Shown: positions 22,276-31,174 of the stretch, one piece after another
Position numbering within the stretch: the stretch's first letter is position 1
Layout of the letters: each line of letters starts with the position of its first letter
DNA from: Microbacterium sp. LWO12-1.2
GTDB lineage: Bacteria; Actinomycetota; Actinomycetes; Actinomycetales; Microbacteriaceae
DNA length: 64,000 nucleotides
NCBI RefSeq assembly: GCF_040675875.1
Contig: NZ_JBEGII010000001.1
Location: 1,612,001-1,676,000, forward strand
Direction of reading: 5' to 3'
Made by a program: the position numbers and the translations under genes
Notes under the pieces: generated by a model
Databases searched by the model: none
What the model was told of the DNA's origin: nothing
The model's input: the letters and a program-made list of their open reading frames with translations, nothing else

Positions 22276-23001
22276 TCAGCTGACGACCCTCAACACCACC
22301 GGAGCACCATCGGCGTCCACGTGATCCGCGAGCATCAACACGGCGTCCGCAGCGACGCCCTTCGCCGGCACGAAGGTGATCTGCGGCACCAGGTCCCTCG
22401 TGCAGATCGTGTCGGTGTGCGCGTGCAGTCGGACGATGGCCTCGGTCTCACTGACCGCTTCCACGTCGCCGGACCCCGGCATGCAGGTCGACGATCCCCA
22501 GGTGAGCACGGCGAGCTCCTGATCCCCGATCCATGTCGCCGCAGGAATCTGCTCCGGCATCCTGTCCGCCGGAATGATCCCGCCGTCGTCGAGCCCGGGC
22601 AGCGTGAGCTCCGTCTTCTCCCCTGCCGCGTCGACGACGGTGAGCTCCACCGGACGTGAGGAGTCGAATCCAGCGGGCAGGCCGATGTAGGTGCCATGCG
22701 CGGTCTGCACCATCGCGCACATCTCGTCCTCGCTCGAAACGAGCACGATCTCGAGCGACTGGTCACCGGCGATGAGGTCGCCCAGCTGCGGCGCGCAGGC
22801 GTCGCCCCAGGACTTCAGCACGAACGCCGTCGAGTCCAACCACCCGGCTTGGGGCACGTATGACATGTCGGAGGAGGCCTGTTGGGCTGTCGATTCAGGC
22901 GCCGGGGAGCTCCCGGCGTTCGTCGAGCACCCCGTCAACACGGAGGCCAGCAGCAGCCCGCCCAGAGCGAGGATGGAGAACGCGCGAAGAGAGACCGTCA
23001 T
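22276..23001 (-). CDS. Lipoprotein of unknown function
   Basis: A 241-residue predicted lipoprotein: basic start MTVSLR, a hydrophobic core, lipobox LTGC with Cys25, then a Ser/Pro/Gln-rich linker. The mature domain (about 50-241) is strand-rich with four Cys (near 69, 94, 172 and 200) that could form two disulfides (DACAPQLG, DEMCAMVQ, SSTCMPGS, DTICTRDL). It contains no known catalytic motif. It is convergent with the PKD-like gene and divergent from the exonuclease gene. Family not recognised. Confidence 0.85.
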   Translation of the reverse strand: MTVSLRAFSILALGGLLLASVLTGCSTNAGSSPAPESTAQQASSDMSYVPQAGWLDSTAFVLKSWGDACAPQLGDLIAGDQSLEIVLVSSEDEMCAMVQTAHGTYIGLPAGFDSSRPVELTVVDAAGEKTELTLPGLDDGGIIPADRMPEQIPAATWIGDQELAVLTWGSSTCMPGSGDVEAVSETEAIVRLHAHTDTICTRDLVPQITFVPAKGVAADAVLMLADHVDADGAPVVLRVVS

Positions 23002-23087
23002 ACCTCTGAGTGTCAGGTCGACGGGAACCGTCTCAGACCTGACGCCGCATCCTGCCCCTGTCGGCTGCCCGTGCCAGACTGTGGTTC

Positions 23088-24017
23088 GTGACCGACCGTC
23101 TCATGTTGCTCGATACCGCCAGCCTCTACTTCCGCGCCTTCTACGGTGTACCCGACAAGGTGACCGCACCCGATGGCTCCCCCATCAACGCGGCTCGTGG
23201 GCTGCTCGACATCATCGCGAAGCTGGTCACGCTGTACGAGCCCACGCACGTGATCGCGTGCTGGGACGACGATTGGCGTCCACAGTGGCGGGTCGACCTG
23301 ATCCCCAGCTACAAGTCGCACCGGGTGGTCGAAGTCGTCGCCTCCGGTCCCGACGTCGAAGAGGTGCCCGATCCGCTCGAGGCGCAGATCCCTCTCATCC
23401 GCCAGACGCTCGAGGCGCTCGACATCCCGATCATCGGCGTCGCCGAGCATGAGGCCGACGACGTGATCGGCACGCTCGCCACAGACGCCGACATGGCCGT
23501 CGACATCGTCACGGGCGACCGTGACCTCTTCCAGCTCGTCGACGACGCCCGCGAGGTGCGCGTGATCTACACCGCACGGGGCATGAGCAACCTCGAGATC
23601 GTCACCGACGCCACGGTCGTCGCCAAGTACGGGGTGCTCCCCTCGCAGTATGCGGACTTCGCGACGATGCGCGGTGATGCCTCAGACGGACTGCCCGGAG
23701 TCGCCGGCGTCGGCGAGAAGACCGCAGCGACCCTGCTGCAGAACCATGTCGACCTCGGCGGGATCCGTGCAGCCGCCGAAGCGGGTGAAGGCATGAGCGC
23801 CGGCGTCCGCGCCAAGGTTATCGCCGCGTCCGCCTATCTCGACGTCGCGCCGACCGTCGTGGCGGTGGCGACGTCCCTGCCGATCTCCGCACCCGACACA
23901 CGTCTGCACGCGCTCGACGAGGAAGAGTCCGCAACAGCGCTGGCGCTCGCGGCGAAGTGGAACCTGGGCGGCTCGATGGACCGCGCGATCGCTGCGGTCT
24001 CCGCCGCGGCACGCTGA
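23088..24017 (+). CDS. 5'-3' exonuclease, PolA N-terminal-like
   Basis: A 309-residue stand-alone version of the 5'-nuclease domain of DNA polymerase I. It has the N-terminal LMLLDTASLYFRAFYGV, the acidic cluster HEADDVIGTLA (about 124-134) and DIVTGDRDLFQLV (about 143-155) for two metal ions, and a helix-hairpin-helix DNA-binding motif GLPGVAGVGEKTAATLL (about 203-219). Such proteins remove RNA primers or flaps. The start is GTG. It converges with the PHP gene, whose stop is only 8 bases away. Confidence 0.95.
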   Translation: MTDRLMLLDTASLYFRAFYGVPDKVTAPDGSPINAARGLLDIIAKLVTLYEPTHVIACWDDDWRPQWRVDLIPSYKSHRVVEVVASGPDVEEVPDPLEAQIPLIRQTLEALDIPIIGVAEHEADDVIGTLATDADMAVDIVTGDRDLFQLVDDAREVRVIYTARGMSNLEIVTDATVVAKYGVLPSQYADFATMRGDASDGLPGVAGVGEKTAATLLQNHVDLGGIRAAAEAGEGMSAGVRAKVIAASAYLDVAPTVVAVATSLPISAPDTRLHALDEEESATALALAAKWNLGGSMDRAIAAVSAAAR

Positions 24018-24025
24018 CGCGGGAG

Positions 24026-25012
24026 TCACTCGGCCCAGGCCAGCAACCGCTCCACCCCCCACGTGGTGACGATACGCGCGGCAGGAACGCCTGCCCGCTC
24101 GGCTCGCTCAGCGCCGTGGTCGAGCAGCGAGAGCTGTCCCGGCGCATGGGCGTCCGAATCGATGGAGAACAGACACCCCGCAGCCAGCGCGATCGCGATG
24201 AGCTCGTCCGGCGGGTCCTGACGTTCTGGGCGCGAATTGATCTCCACCGCCACACCGTTCTCCGCGCAGGCGGCGAAGACGGCAGCCGCATCGAAAGCCG
24301 AGGGTGGTCGCGTCCCACGCTCCCCCTCGACGAGACGACCGGTGCAGTGACCGAGCACGTTGACACGCGGATGCGAGACGGCGGCGATCATTCGTGCCGT
24401 CATCGGGCGGGCGTCCATTCGCAGCTTCGAGTGCACGGACGCCACGACCACGTCGAGCTCCGCAAGCAGGTCCGGATCCTGATCCAGCGCGCCGTCTTCG
24501 AGGATGTCGACCTCGATTCCCGCGAGCAGAGTGAATCCCTCGCCCGACTCGGCGCGCACGAGGGGGATCTGCTCACGCAGACGTTCGGCGGACAGGCCAC
24601 GTGCGACGCGCAACCGCGGCGAATGGTCCGTGATCGCCTGGTACTCATGCCCCTGCGCACGTGCCGCCGCCGCCATCACCGCGATCGAGGTGGTGCCGTC
24701 AGACCAGTCCGTGTGGGCGTGCAGGTCGCCTCGAAGCTTGCCGCGCAGCTCTGACGCCCGCTCGGGCTCGACATCACCGCGCAGTTCCACCAGGTACTCG
24801 GGCACCTTCCCGTCCTGCGCCTGGCGGATCACGGCGAAGGTCGACTCGCCGATCCCGCGACTCGCACGCAGACGCGTCGGGTCAAGACGCACGTCTTCCG
24901 GGAGCTCCTGGAACGTCGCCGCGGCCTGGCGGAACGCCTTGGCCCGGTAGCGGGACGCCCGCTCGCGCTCGAGCAGCGAGGCGATCTCGAGCAGAGCAGC
25001 GACCGGGTCCAC
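24026..25012 (-). CDS. PHP-domain protein, PolX-like without the polymerase domain
   Basis: A 328-residue protein with two parts. Residues 1-80 resemble the 8-kDa/helix-hairpin-helix start of family X polymerases (SRYRAKAFRQAAATFQELPE and ASRGIGESTFAVIRQ). Residues 92-328 are a PHP phosphoesterase domain with metal-ligand motifs DLHAHTDWSDGT, AITDHSPRL, GIEVDI, ASVHSKL, LGHCTGR and DSDAHAPGQL. The nucleotidyltransferase palm of full PolX is missing. The PHP part could act as a 3'-5' exonuclease, an AP-endonuclease-like enzyme or a phosphatase; which one is not resolvable. The start is GTG. It precedes no obvious partner but lies 9 bases after trpD. Confidence 0.9.
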   Translation of the reverse strand: MDPVAALLEIASLLERERASRYRAKAFRQAAATFQELPEDVRLDPTRLRASRGIGESTFAVIRQAQDGKVPEYLVELRGDVEPERASELRGKLRGDLHAHTDWSDGTTSIAVMAAAARAQGHEYQAITDHSPRLRVARGLSAERLREQIPLVRAESGEGFTLLAGIEVDILEDGALDQDPDLLAELDVVVASVHSKLRMDARPMTARMIAAVSHPRVNVLGHCTGRLVEGERGTRPPSAFDAAAVFAACAENGVAVEINSRPERQDPPDELIAIALAAGCLFSIDSDAHAPGQLSLLDHGAERAERAGVPAARIVTTWGVERLLAWAE

Positions 25013-25021
25013 GTCGAGCTC

Positions 25022-26086
25022 CTAGGCCGTCGCGAGCTCGCGACTCACGCTGATCCACTGATCGAGCTTGGCGGCGGCACGACCGTCATCCACCGCCGCC
25101 GACGCCCGAAGGTAACCCTCGCGCAACCGCTCGAGGATCGGAACCTGCACCTGGGTCGCGTCCTGCGACAGCTCGTATGCCACGATGCCGGCAGCGGCGT
25201 TGAGCAGCACGATGTCACGAACGGCTCCGACCTCCCCCTGGAGTGTGCGTCGGAGCACCTCCGCGTTGTGCTCGGGTGCGCCACCGAGGAGGTCGGCGAG
25301 TTCGGCGAGGGGAATGCCGAGATCACGAGGATCGAGGTCATGCTCGTGGATGTCGCCGCGGGTGACCTCCCAGATCCGGCTGTGACCGGTCGTGGTGAGT
25401 TCGTCGAGCCCGTCGTCACCGCGGAACACGAGCGCCGTGGCACCACGGGTGCGGAACACTCCCGTGATCAGAGGCACGCGCTCGATCTGCGCCACACCCA
25501 CGGCGTTGGCCTCGGCGCGGGCGGGATTGCAGAGCGGTCCCAGCATGTTGAAGACGGTGGGCACGCCCAGCTCGGCACGCACGGGACCCGCGTGCTTGAA
25601 ACCGGGGTGGAAGGCGCCTGCCCATGCGAAGGTGATGCCGGTGCGGTCGAGGATCGACGCGACCGCCTCGGGGTTGAGCGACAGCTCGAGGCCGAGCGCC
25701 CCCAGAACATCCGACGACCCCGATGCGGAGCTGGCGGCGCGGTTGCCGTGCTTGACGACGGGGATGCCGGTGGCACCGATGATGATGGCCGCGGTCGTGG
25801 AGACGTTCACCGTGCCCACCCGATCGCCACCGGTACCGACGATATCGAGGACGTTCGGGGAGACAGGCAGCGGAACGGCGGCCTCGAGGATGGCATCGCG
25901 GAAGCCGACGATCTCGTCGATCGTCTCCCCCTTCGCCCGGAGGGCGATGAGGAACCCGCCGAGCTGGGCTTCCGTGACGTTGCCGTTCATGATCTGACGC
26001 ATCGCCCACGTCGACTCCCAGACGCTGAGATCGCGGCGCTCCAGTAGAGAGGTGAGCACATCGGACCAGGTCAGCGAATCAGCCAT
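25022..26086 (-). CDS. trpD: Anthranilate phosphoribosyltransferase
   Basis: Transfers phosphoribose from PRPP to anthranilate in tryptophan synthesis. The 354-residue product, from the ATG at 26086 (MADSLTWSDV), shows the PRPP loop GTGGDRVGTVNVST (84-97), KHGNRAASSASGSSD (about 112-126) and NMLGPLCNPA (about 184). The longer upstream frame is non-conserved. The gene stands apart from other trp genes, as is usual in actinobacteria, and is divergent from ctaE. It may be translated with the PHP gene that follows. Confidence 0.96.
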   Translation of the reverse strand: MADSLTWSDVLTSLLERRDLSVWESTWAMRQIMNGNVTEAQLGGFLIALRAKGETIDEIVGFRDAILEAAVPLPVSPNVLDIVGTGGDRVGTVNVSTTAAIIIGATGIPVVKHGNRAASSASGSSDVLGALGLELSLNPEAVASILDRTGITFAWAGAFHPGFKHAGPVRAELGVPTVFNMLGPLCNPARAEANAVGVAQIERVPLITGVFRTRGATALVFRGDDGLDELTTTGHSRIWEVTRGDIHEHDLDPRDLGIPLAELADLLGGAPEHNAEVLRRTLQGEVGAVRDIVLLNAAAGIVAYELSQDATQVQVPILERLREGYLRASAAVDDGRAAAKLDQWISVSRELATA

Positions 26087-26194
26087 GTGTGCGATCCTAT
26101 CGGCGCGGGAAAACGTGCAGATCGTTCCGAACGTGTGACCGCCACGACGGCATCCCCTGTTTCCCGCGGATTCACCGACTATTCGCAGCCTTTT

Positions 26195-26210
26195 CTTAGG
26201 GTTACCTAAG
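26195..26210. promoter_or_regulatory. Inverted repeat upstream of the respiratory operon
   Basis: CTTAGG (26195-26200) and CCTAAG (26205-26210) form perfect 6-base arms separated by GTTA. It lies 68 bases before the ctaE start and about 110 bases from trpD, inside the 191-base divergent gap. The half sites resemble TTAGG/CCTAA iron-regulator (DtxR/IdeR) half sites, but the spacing is shorter than the usual 19-base box. Confidence 0.5.
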
Positions 26211-26265
26211 TCAAATACGGGCAAAACGAGGGCTGCCGGTGCAAGAATCATGCCTGGGGATCGGC

Positions 26266-26271
26266 CATAAT
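26266..26271 (+). promoter_or_regulatory. Candidate -10 element of ctaE, giving a leaderless mRNA
   Basis: CATAAT at 26266-26271 is followed 6 bases later by the GTG at 26278. This is the distance expected from a -10 box to the transcription start, so the mRNA would begin at the start codon. The -35 region is weak. Confidence 0.4.
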
Positions 26272-26277
26272 GGAAGA

Positions 26278-26931
26278 GTGACGACCTCAGCGACGTATGC
26301 CCCGGCGGCGAGAACCATTAAGCGGCCCAACCCGGTAGCTGTCGGCACCATTGTGTGGCTCGGCAGTGAAGTGATGTTCTTCGCGGGACTCTTCGCGATC
26401 TACTTCACCCTCCGCAGCACATCCCCCGAGCTCTGGGCGGATCGCACCGAACTGCTGAACGTTCCGTTCGCGTTCGTGAACACCGCGATCCTGGTGCTCT
26501 CCTCGTTCACGTGCCAGATGGGCGTGTTCGCTGCCGAGGACCTTCAGCCGTACAAGATCGGCAAGGGCCAGAAGAACGGCGCCGGTCGCCGTCGCCTCTT
26601 CGGCTGGGGCATGGTCGAGTGGTTCTTCCTCACCTTCGCACTCGGAGCCATCTTCGTCTCCGGCCAGGTCTGGGAGTACGCGCAGCTCGTGGCCGAGGGA
26701 ATGCCCATCGGAGCAGATTCCTACGCTTCTGCGTTCTACCTCACCACCGGCTTCCACGCCCTGCACGTCACCGGCGGACTCATCGCGTTCCTGCTCGTCA
26801 TCGGACGCGCATACGCGGTCAAGAATTTCCGGCACAAAGAGGCGACGTCCTCGATCGTGGTGTCCTACTACTGGCACTTCGTCGACGTCGTCTGGATCGT
26901 GCTGTTCGTCGTTATCTACTTCCTGAAATAA
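26278..26931 (+). CDS. ctaE: Cytochrome c oxidase subunit III
   Basis: A 217-residue membrane subunit of the aa3 terminal oxidase. It has five membrane segments, beginning with [20 protein letters not shown] and ending with [20 protein letters not shown]. Family landmarks [14 protein letters not shown] and WHFVDVVW are present. I chose the GTG at 26278 ([18 protein letters not shown]). An ATG 13 codons earlier would add residues not expected in this family. It opens the ctaE-qcrC-qcrA-qcrB operon, the standard actinobacterial arrangement. Confidence 0.96.
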   Translation: MTTSATYAPAARTIKRPNPVAVGTIVWLGSEVMFFAGLFAIYFTLRSTSPELWADRTELLNVPFAFVNTAILVLSSFTCQMGVFAAEDLQPYKIGKGQKNGAGRRRLFGWGMVEWFFLTFALGAIFVSGQVWEYAQLVAEGMPIGADSYASAFYLTTGFHALHVTGGLIAFLLVIGRAYAVKNFRHKEATSSIVVSYYWHFVDVVWIVLFVVIYFLK

Positions 26932-26951
26932 GAGCGGAGCTGATCCCCGAG

Positions 26952-27755
26952 ATGGCACGAGAGAAGAAGCGCCGTTCGAATGGCCGTCGCAGTCCCCTGG
27001 CTGCGGCAGCGCTCATCGGAGCAGGCCTCATGATCACCGGCGCGGTATACGCCGGCACGACCGCCGCATTCGCTGCGACCGACACCCAGACGGCTGCGAC
27101 CTCGCAGCTCACCGTCGAAGACGGCGAGAAGCTGTTCCAGGCGAACTGCGCGACCTGTCACGGTCTCGACCTGCAGGGCACGCCCAACGGTCCGAGCCTC
27201 TACGGAGTGGGCGAGCTCGCGACCGAGTTCCAGCTCTCGACCGGTCGTATGCCTCTGCAGATGCAGGGACCGCAGGCACCGCAGAAGTCGCCGCAGTTCA
27301 CCGAAGACCAGATCCTCGCGATCTCGTCCTTCGTGCAGGAGTCCGCTCCCGGCCCGACCTTCCCCTCTGACCACATCCTCGATGGTGGCGGCGACGTGGC
27401 GAACGGTGCCGAACTGTTCCGCGTCAACTGCGCGATGTGCCACAACGTGGCCGCCGCCGGTGGTGCACTCACCGAGGGCAAGTACGCCCCGGCTCTGACC
27501 GAGACCAGCGCGCTGCACATGTACGCAGCCATGGTCACCGGCCCCCAGAACATGCCGGTCTTCGGAGACATGAACCTGTCGGACGAGGACAAGCGCGACA
27601 TCATCTCCGCGCTCCTCTTCCAGCAGGAGTCCGTGCAGATCGGCGGATTCTCGCTCGGTTCGCTGGGCCCCGTCTCCGAGGGCCTGTTCGTGTGGATCTT
27701 CGGCATCGGCGCGCTCGTCGCCATCACCGTGTGGATCACGGCGAAGTCCAACTGA
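26952..27755 (+). CDS. qcrC: Cytochrome bc1 complex diheme cytochrome c subunit
   Basis: A 267-residue membrane-anchored cytochrome cc. The N-terminus is basic, then has a signal/anchor segment (about 16-36). Two heme-binding CxxCH sites are seen: CATCH at 66-70 and CAMCH at 160-164. Met residues suited to axial ligation lie downstream of each. A C-terminal membrane helix (about 240-262) completes it. In actinobacteria this subunit passes electrons directly to the CuA site of the oxidase, replacing soluble cytochrome c. It starts 20 bases after ctaE. Confidence 0.97.
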   Translation: MAREKKRRSNGRRSPLAAAALIGAGLMITGAVYAGTTAAFAATDTQTAATSQLTVEDGEKLFQANCATCHGLDLQGTPNGPSLYGVGELATEFQLSTGRMPLQMQGPQAPQKSPQFTEDQILAISSFVQESAPGPTFPSDHILDGGGDVANGAELFRVNCAMCHNVAAAGGALTEGKYAPALTETSALHMYAAMVTGPQNMPVFGDMNLSDEDKRDIISALLFQQESVQIGGFSLGSLGPVSEGLFVWIFGIGALVAITVWITAKSN

Positions 27756-27791
27756 CGCTTATTCATCGAAGAGGAACGTACGAGGAGCACC

Positions 27792-28868
27792 ATGGCACAC
27801 GACGACGACTCGCAGGCTCTTGACAGGGCCTACCAGCCCTCTCCAGGGCTGGGTGTCGCAGTCAGCGATCCCGTGCAGAACCCGGGGCTTCCGCCGCACC
27901 GCGAGCGGATGACCGACAAGGACCCGCGCGCTGAGAAGACCGCGGACCGCACTGTCTACACCCTGTTCTACCTCTCGCTCGCGGGCAGCATCTGGGCGGT
28001 CGCCGCCTACATGCTGTTCCCGATCGAGAGCGGCGCGCTCATCGACATCCGTCAGAACAACCTCTTCATCGGCCTGGGTATCGCCCTCGCCCTGTTGAGC
28101 ATCGGCATCGGCGCGATCCACTGGTCGAAGGCTCTGATGTCCGACAAGGAGCACATCGAGTACCGCCACCCCACCCGGGGCAAGGACTCGACGCGCGAGG
28201 CGGCCATCAAGGCGTTCTCCGACGCGAACGAGGAGTCCGGTTTCGGACGCCGCACGATGATCCGCAACTCGCTGTTCGCCGCGGTCGTGGCGTCGATCAT
28301 CCCGGGTGTCACCCTGTTCCGTGGCCTCGCTCCGCACTCGACTCCTGACGACCCCACTGCGGGCGACCCTGTCGCGCTGCTGAAGCACACGATGTGGGAC
28401 GAGGGCATGCGACTGGTCCGCGACCCCGACGGCACGCCGATCCGCGCATCGGACGTCACGCTCGGATCCGCATTCCACGTGATCCCCGCCGACCTCGCCG
28501 AGCTCAGCCACCACGATGGTTATCTCGAGGAGAAGGCCAAGGCCATCGTGCTGATGATGCGCCTGCGCCCCGAGCAGCTCATCGAGGCCGAGGACCGTAA
28601 GGACTGGTCGTACGACGGCATCGTCGCGTACTCCAAGGTCTGCACGCACGTCGGCTGCCCGGTCGCCCTGTACGAGCAGCAGACCCACCACCTGCTGTGC
28701 CCGTGCCACCAGTCGCAGTTCGATGTCACCGATCACGCCAAGGTGATCTTCGGGCCGGCTGCACGTCCGCTGCCGCAGCTGCCCATCACGGTCGACGACG
28801 AGGGCTACCTCGTCGCACGCAGCGACTTCAAGGAACCCGTCGGCCCGAGCTTCTGGGAGCGCCATTGA
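27792..28868 (+). CDS. qcrA: Cytochrome bc1 complex Rieske iron-sulfur subunit
   Basis: A 358-residue Rieske protein with three membrane segments (about 54-75, 88-107 and 158-175), as is typical of actinobacteria, and a long extracellular domain. The 2Fe-2S ligands are visible: Cys284 and His286 in CTHVGCP, and Cys303 and His306 in CPCHQS. Cys289 and Cys305 form the stabilising disulfide. It accepts electrons from menaquinol and passes them to cytochrome cc. Its stop overlaps the qcrB start. Confidence 0.97.
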   Translation: MAHDDDSQALDRAYQPSPGLGVAVSDPVQNPGLPPHRERMTDKDPRAEKTADRTVYTLFYLSLAGSIWAVAAYMLFPIESGALIDIRQNNLFIGLGIALALLSIGIGAIHWSKALMSDKEHIEYRHPTRGKDSTREAAIKAFSDANEESGFGRRTMIRNSLFAAVVASIIPGVTLFRGLAPHSTPDDPTAGDPVALLKHTMWDEGMRLVRDPDGTPIRASDVTLGSAFHVIPADLAELSHHDGYLEEKAKAIVLMMRLRPEQLIEAEDRKDWSYDGIVAYSKVCTHVGCPVALYEQQTHHLLCPCHQSQFDVTDHAKVIFGPAARPLPQLPITVDDEGYLVARSDFKEPVGPSFWERH

Positions 28869-30679
28869 GCACCGCAACGCTGTCCAAAGACGACAAGGAA
28901 ACCAAGGCACCGCTCGGCGGTCGCTTCGTCGGTGCCGCGTCGAACTACATCGATGAGCGCACCAGCCTGTCTGGCTTCGTCAAGGAACTCGGTCGCAAGA
29001 TCTTCCCTGACCACTGGTCGTTCATGCTCGGCGAGATCGCGCTATGGAGCTTCGTGGTCGTGTTCCTCTCCGGAACCTTCCTGACGTTCTTCTTCCAGGC
29101 ATCCATGGTCGAGACCCACTACACCGGCGCCTACGCTCCGATGCGTGGAATCGAGATGTCCGCGGCTCTCGAGTCGTCGCTGCACATCTCGTTCGACCTT
29201 CGCGGTGGTCTTCTGGTCCGCCAGATCCACCACTGGGCCGCACTGGTCTTCGTGGCCGGCATCGGCGTGCACATGCTCCGCGTGTTCTTCACCGGCGCCT
29301 TCCGCAAGCCGCGCGAGCTCAACTGGGTGATCGGCTTCGTGCTCTTCATCCTGGCAATGGCTGAGGGCTTCACCGGCTACTCGCTCCCCGACGACCTGCT
29401 CTCGGGCAACGGTCTGCGCATCATCGACGGCATGATCAAGGGCTTCCCGATCGTCGGCACGTGGATCTCGTTCCTGCTCTTCGGTGGCGAGTTCCCCGGC
29501 ACCGACATCGTCGGCCGTCTGTACACGCTCCACATCCTGCTGTTGCCGATGCTGGTCATCGCGCTCATCGTGGTGCACCTCATGCTGATGATCATCAACA
29601 AGCACACGCAGTTCGCCGGCCCCGGTCGCACGAACGACAACGTCGTGGGCTACCCGATGATGCCGGTGTACATGTCGAAGATGGGCGGCTACCTGTTCAT
29701 CGTCTTCGGCACGATCGTGCTGATCGCGACGTTCTTCCAGATCAACCCGATCTGGAACTACGGCCCCTACGACCCCTCCCCTGTGTCCGCCGGTACCCAG
29801 CCCGACTGGTACATCGGCTTCGCGGATGGCGCGCTGCGTCTGGCTCCGTCGAACTGGGACATCGTCTTCCTCGAGCGCACGCTGTCGCTCGGCATCCTGG
29901 TGCCGGTCGCGGTTCTCGGTCTGTTCATCGTGCTCGTCGCGATCTACCCCTTCATCGAGGCGTGGGTCACGGGCGACAAGCGCGAGCACCACATCGCTCA
30001 GCGTCCGCGCAACGCGGCTACCCGCACCGCCATCGGCGTCGCTGGTGTCGTCTTCTACGCGGTGCTGTGGGCTGCGGCATCCTCCGACCTCATCGCGACG
30101 CACTTCATGCTCACGATGGAAGGTGTCATCCACACGCTGCAGGCACTGCTGATCATCGGACCGGTTCTCGGGTACTTCATCACGAAGCGCATCTGCATCG
30201 CGCTGCAGAAGAAGGATCGTGAGATCGTGCTGCACGGCTTCGAGTCGGGCCGCATCGTCCGCCTCCCCGGCGGCGAGTTCATCGAGGTGCACCAGCCGGT
30301 CGACCAGTACGACCGTTGGAAGCTCATCGATGTCGACGGCTACGAGCCGCTCGTCGTGCGCCCGAACGCCAAGGGCCGTATCCCGTGGACCGAGAACCTC
30401 CGTTCCTCGATCTCGCGCTGGTTCTTCGAGGACCGTCTGGCTCCGCTGACGCAGGCGCAGATCGAAGAGGCCGACGCGCACCAGCACCACGTCACGGCTC
30501 ACAACGACGAGACCGAGGCCGCCGAGATCCAGGGCGCTCACGAGCGTGCCGGCTTCCCGGATGCTCCGCTCACCGTTGATGAGACACACGTCGACGAGAC
30601 GCCGAACACTCCGAGCACGGTCATCGCGACCGAGCCGGTGAAGAAGCCTCGCAAGAAGAAGTCGGAGGACGGCGAGTAG
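28865..30679 (+). CDS. qcrB: Cytochrome bc1 complex cytochrome b subunit
   Basis: Holds the two b-type hemes and quinol sites of complex III. The 604-residue product starts at TTG, which overlaps the qcrA stop as TTGA. Heme-ligand His pairs lie in helices with HHWAALVFVAGIGVHML and HILLLPMLVIALIVVHLML. The quinol-oxidation loop is PDWY (TQPDWYIGF), the usual actinobacterial variant of PEWY. The C-terminal 70 residues are hydrophilic, acidic then Lys-rich (ending KKPRKKKSEDGE), longer than in short forms and probably cytoplasmic. A strong terminator follows 21 bases later. Confidence 0.97.
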   Translation: MSTATLSKDDKETKAPLGGRFVGAASNYIDERTSLSGFVKELGRKIFPDHWSFMLGEIALWSFVVVFLSGTFLTFFFQASMVETHYTGAYAPMRGIEMSAALESSLHISFDLRGGLLVRQIHHWAALVFVAGIGVHMLRVFFTGAFRKPRELNWVIGFVLFILAMAEGFTGYSLPDDLLSGNGLRIIDGMIKGFPIVGTWISFLLFGGEFPGTDIVGRLYTLHILLLPMLVIALIVVHLMLMIINKHTQFAGPGRTNDNVVGYPMMPVYMSKMGGYLFIVFGTIVLIATFFQINPIWNYGPYDPSPVSAGTQPDWYIGFADGALRLAPSNWDIVFLERTLSLGILVPVAVLGLFIVLVAIYPFIEAWVTGDKREHHIAQRPRNAATRTAIGVAGVVFYAVLWAAASSDLIATHFMLTMEGVIHTLQALLIIGPVLGYFITKRICIALQKKDREIVLHGFESGRIVRLPGGEFIEVHQPVDQYDRWKLIDVDGYEPLVVRPNAKGRIPWTENLRSSISRWFFEDRLAPLTQAQIEEADAHQHHVTAHNDETEAAEIQGAHERAGFPDAPLTVDETHVDETPNTPSTVIATEPVKKPRKKKSEDGE

Positions 30680-30700
30680 ACCTCGTCCGCTCCCCTCGCT

Positions 30701-30734
30701 GAAAGGGCCCTGTCCATCCGGACAGGGCCCTTTC
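30701..30734. terminator. Strong terminator after qcrB
   Basis: A perfect 15-base inverted repeat (30701-30715 and 30720-30734) with a 4-base loop. The GAAAGGG/CCCTTTC ends give a short T-run on the + strand. It isolates the ctaE-qcrCAB operon from the following small genes. Confidence 0.88.
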
Positions 30735-30760
30735 ATGTACTCCATGGAAGGATCGAAGGT

Positions 30761-31174
30761 ATGACATCCGCAGTCAGACTCATCCGTTCCGAAGCCCTCG
30801 CCGATGCCCCCTACGCCTACGCCGCAACCGCCCCGGCAGGCTCGCGCCTCATCTTCCTCGCCGGCGCCTGCCCTCTCGAAGAGGACGTGACGACCACTGC
30901 TCCCGGCGACTATGCCGCACAAGCCGCCCGCTGTGTGGAGACTCTCCAGACCGCGCTCGCGGCGTCCGGCGCCGCACTGACAGACATCATCAGCACACGC
31001 GTTCTGGTGGCCTCCACACGACAGCAGGACCTCGTGACATCCTGGGACGTCATCCATGCGGCCTTCGGCGCACACGACGTCCCGAGCACTCTCCTGGGCG
31101 TCACCGTCCTCGGCTACGACGACCAGCTCGTCGAGATCGAAGCGATCGCGGCGGTGGCAGGAGACGCATCGTGA
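30761..31174 (+). CDS. RidA (YjgF/YER057c) family protein
   Basis: A 137-residue single-domain protein. Family features are LIFLAGACPLEED (about 30-42), QAARCVETLQTALAASGAALTDIISTRVLV (about 55-84) and the C-terminal LLGVTVLGYDDQLVEIEAIA. The conserved Arg in the C-terminal active-site strand of true RidA (GARVE/EI type) is not obvious here (LVEIEAIA), so imine/enamine deaminase activity is uncertain. It overlaps the following GNAT gene by 4 bases, so the two likely act together on a small metabolite. Confidence 0.88.
   Translation: MTSAVRLIRSEALADAPYAYAATAPAGSRLIFLAGACPLEEDVTTTAPGDYAAQAARCVETLQTALAASGAALTDIISTRVLVASTRQQDLVTSWDVIHAAFGAHDVPSTLLGVTVLGYDDQLVEIEAIAAVAGDAS

Noticed and set aside
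26195..26210. A canonical 19-base DtxR/IdeR box before ctaE
   Set aside because: The half sites are similar but the spacing is 4 bases rather than about 9, so it was reported only as an inverted repeat of unknown binder.
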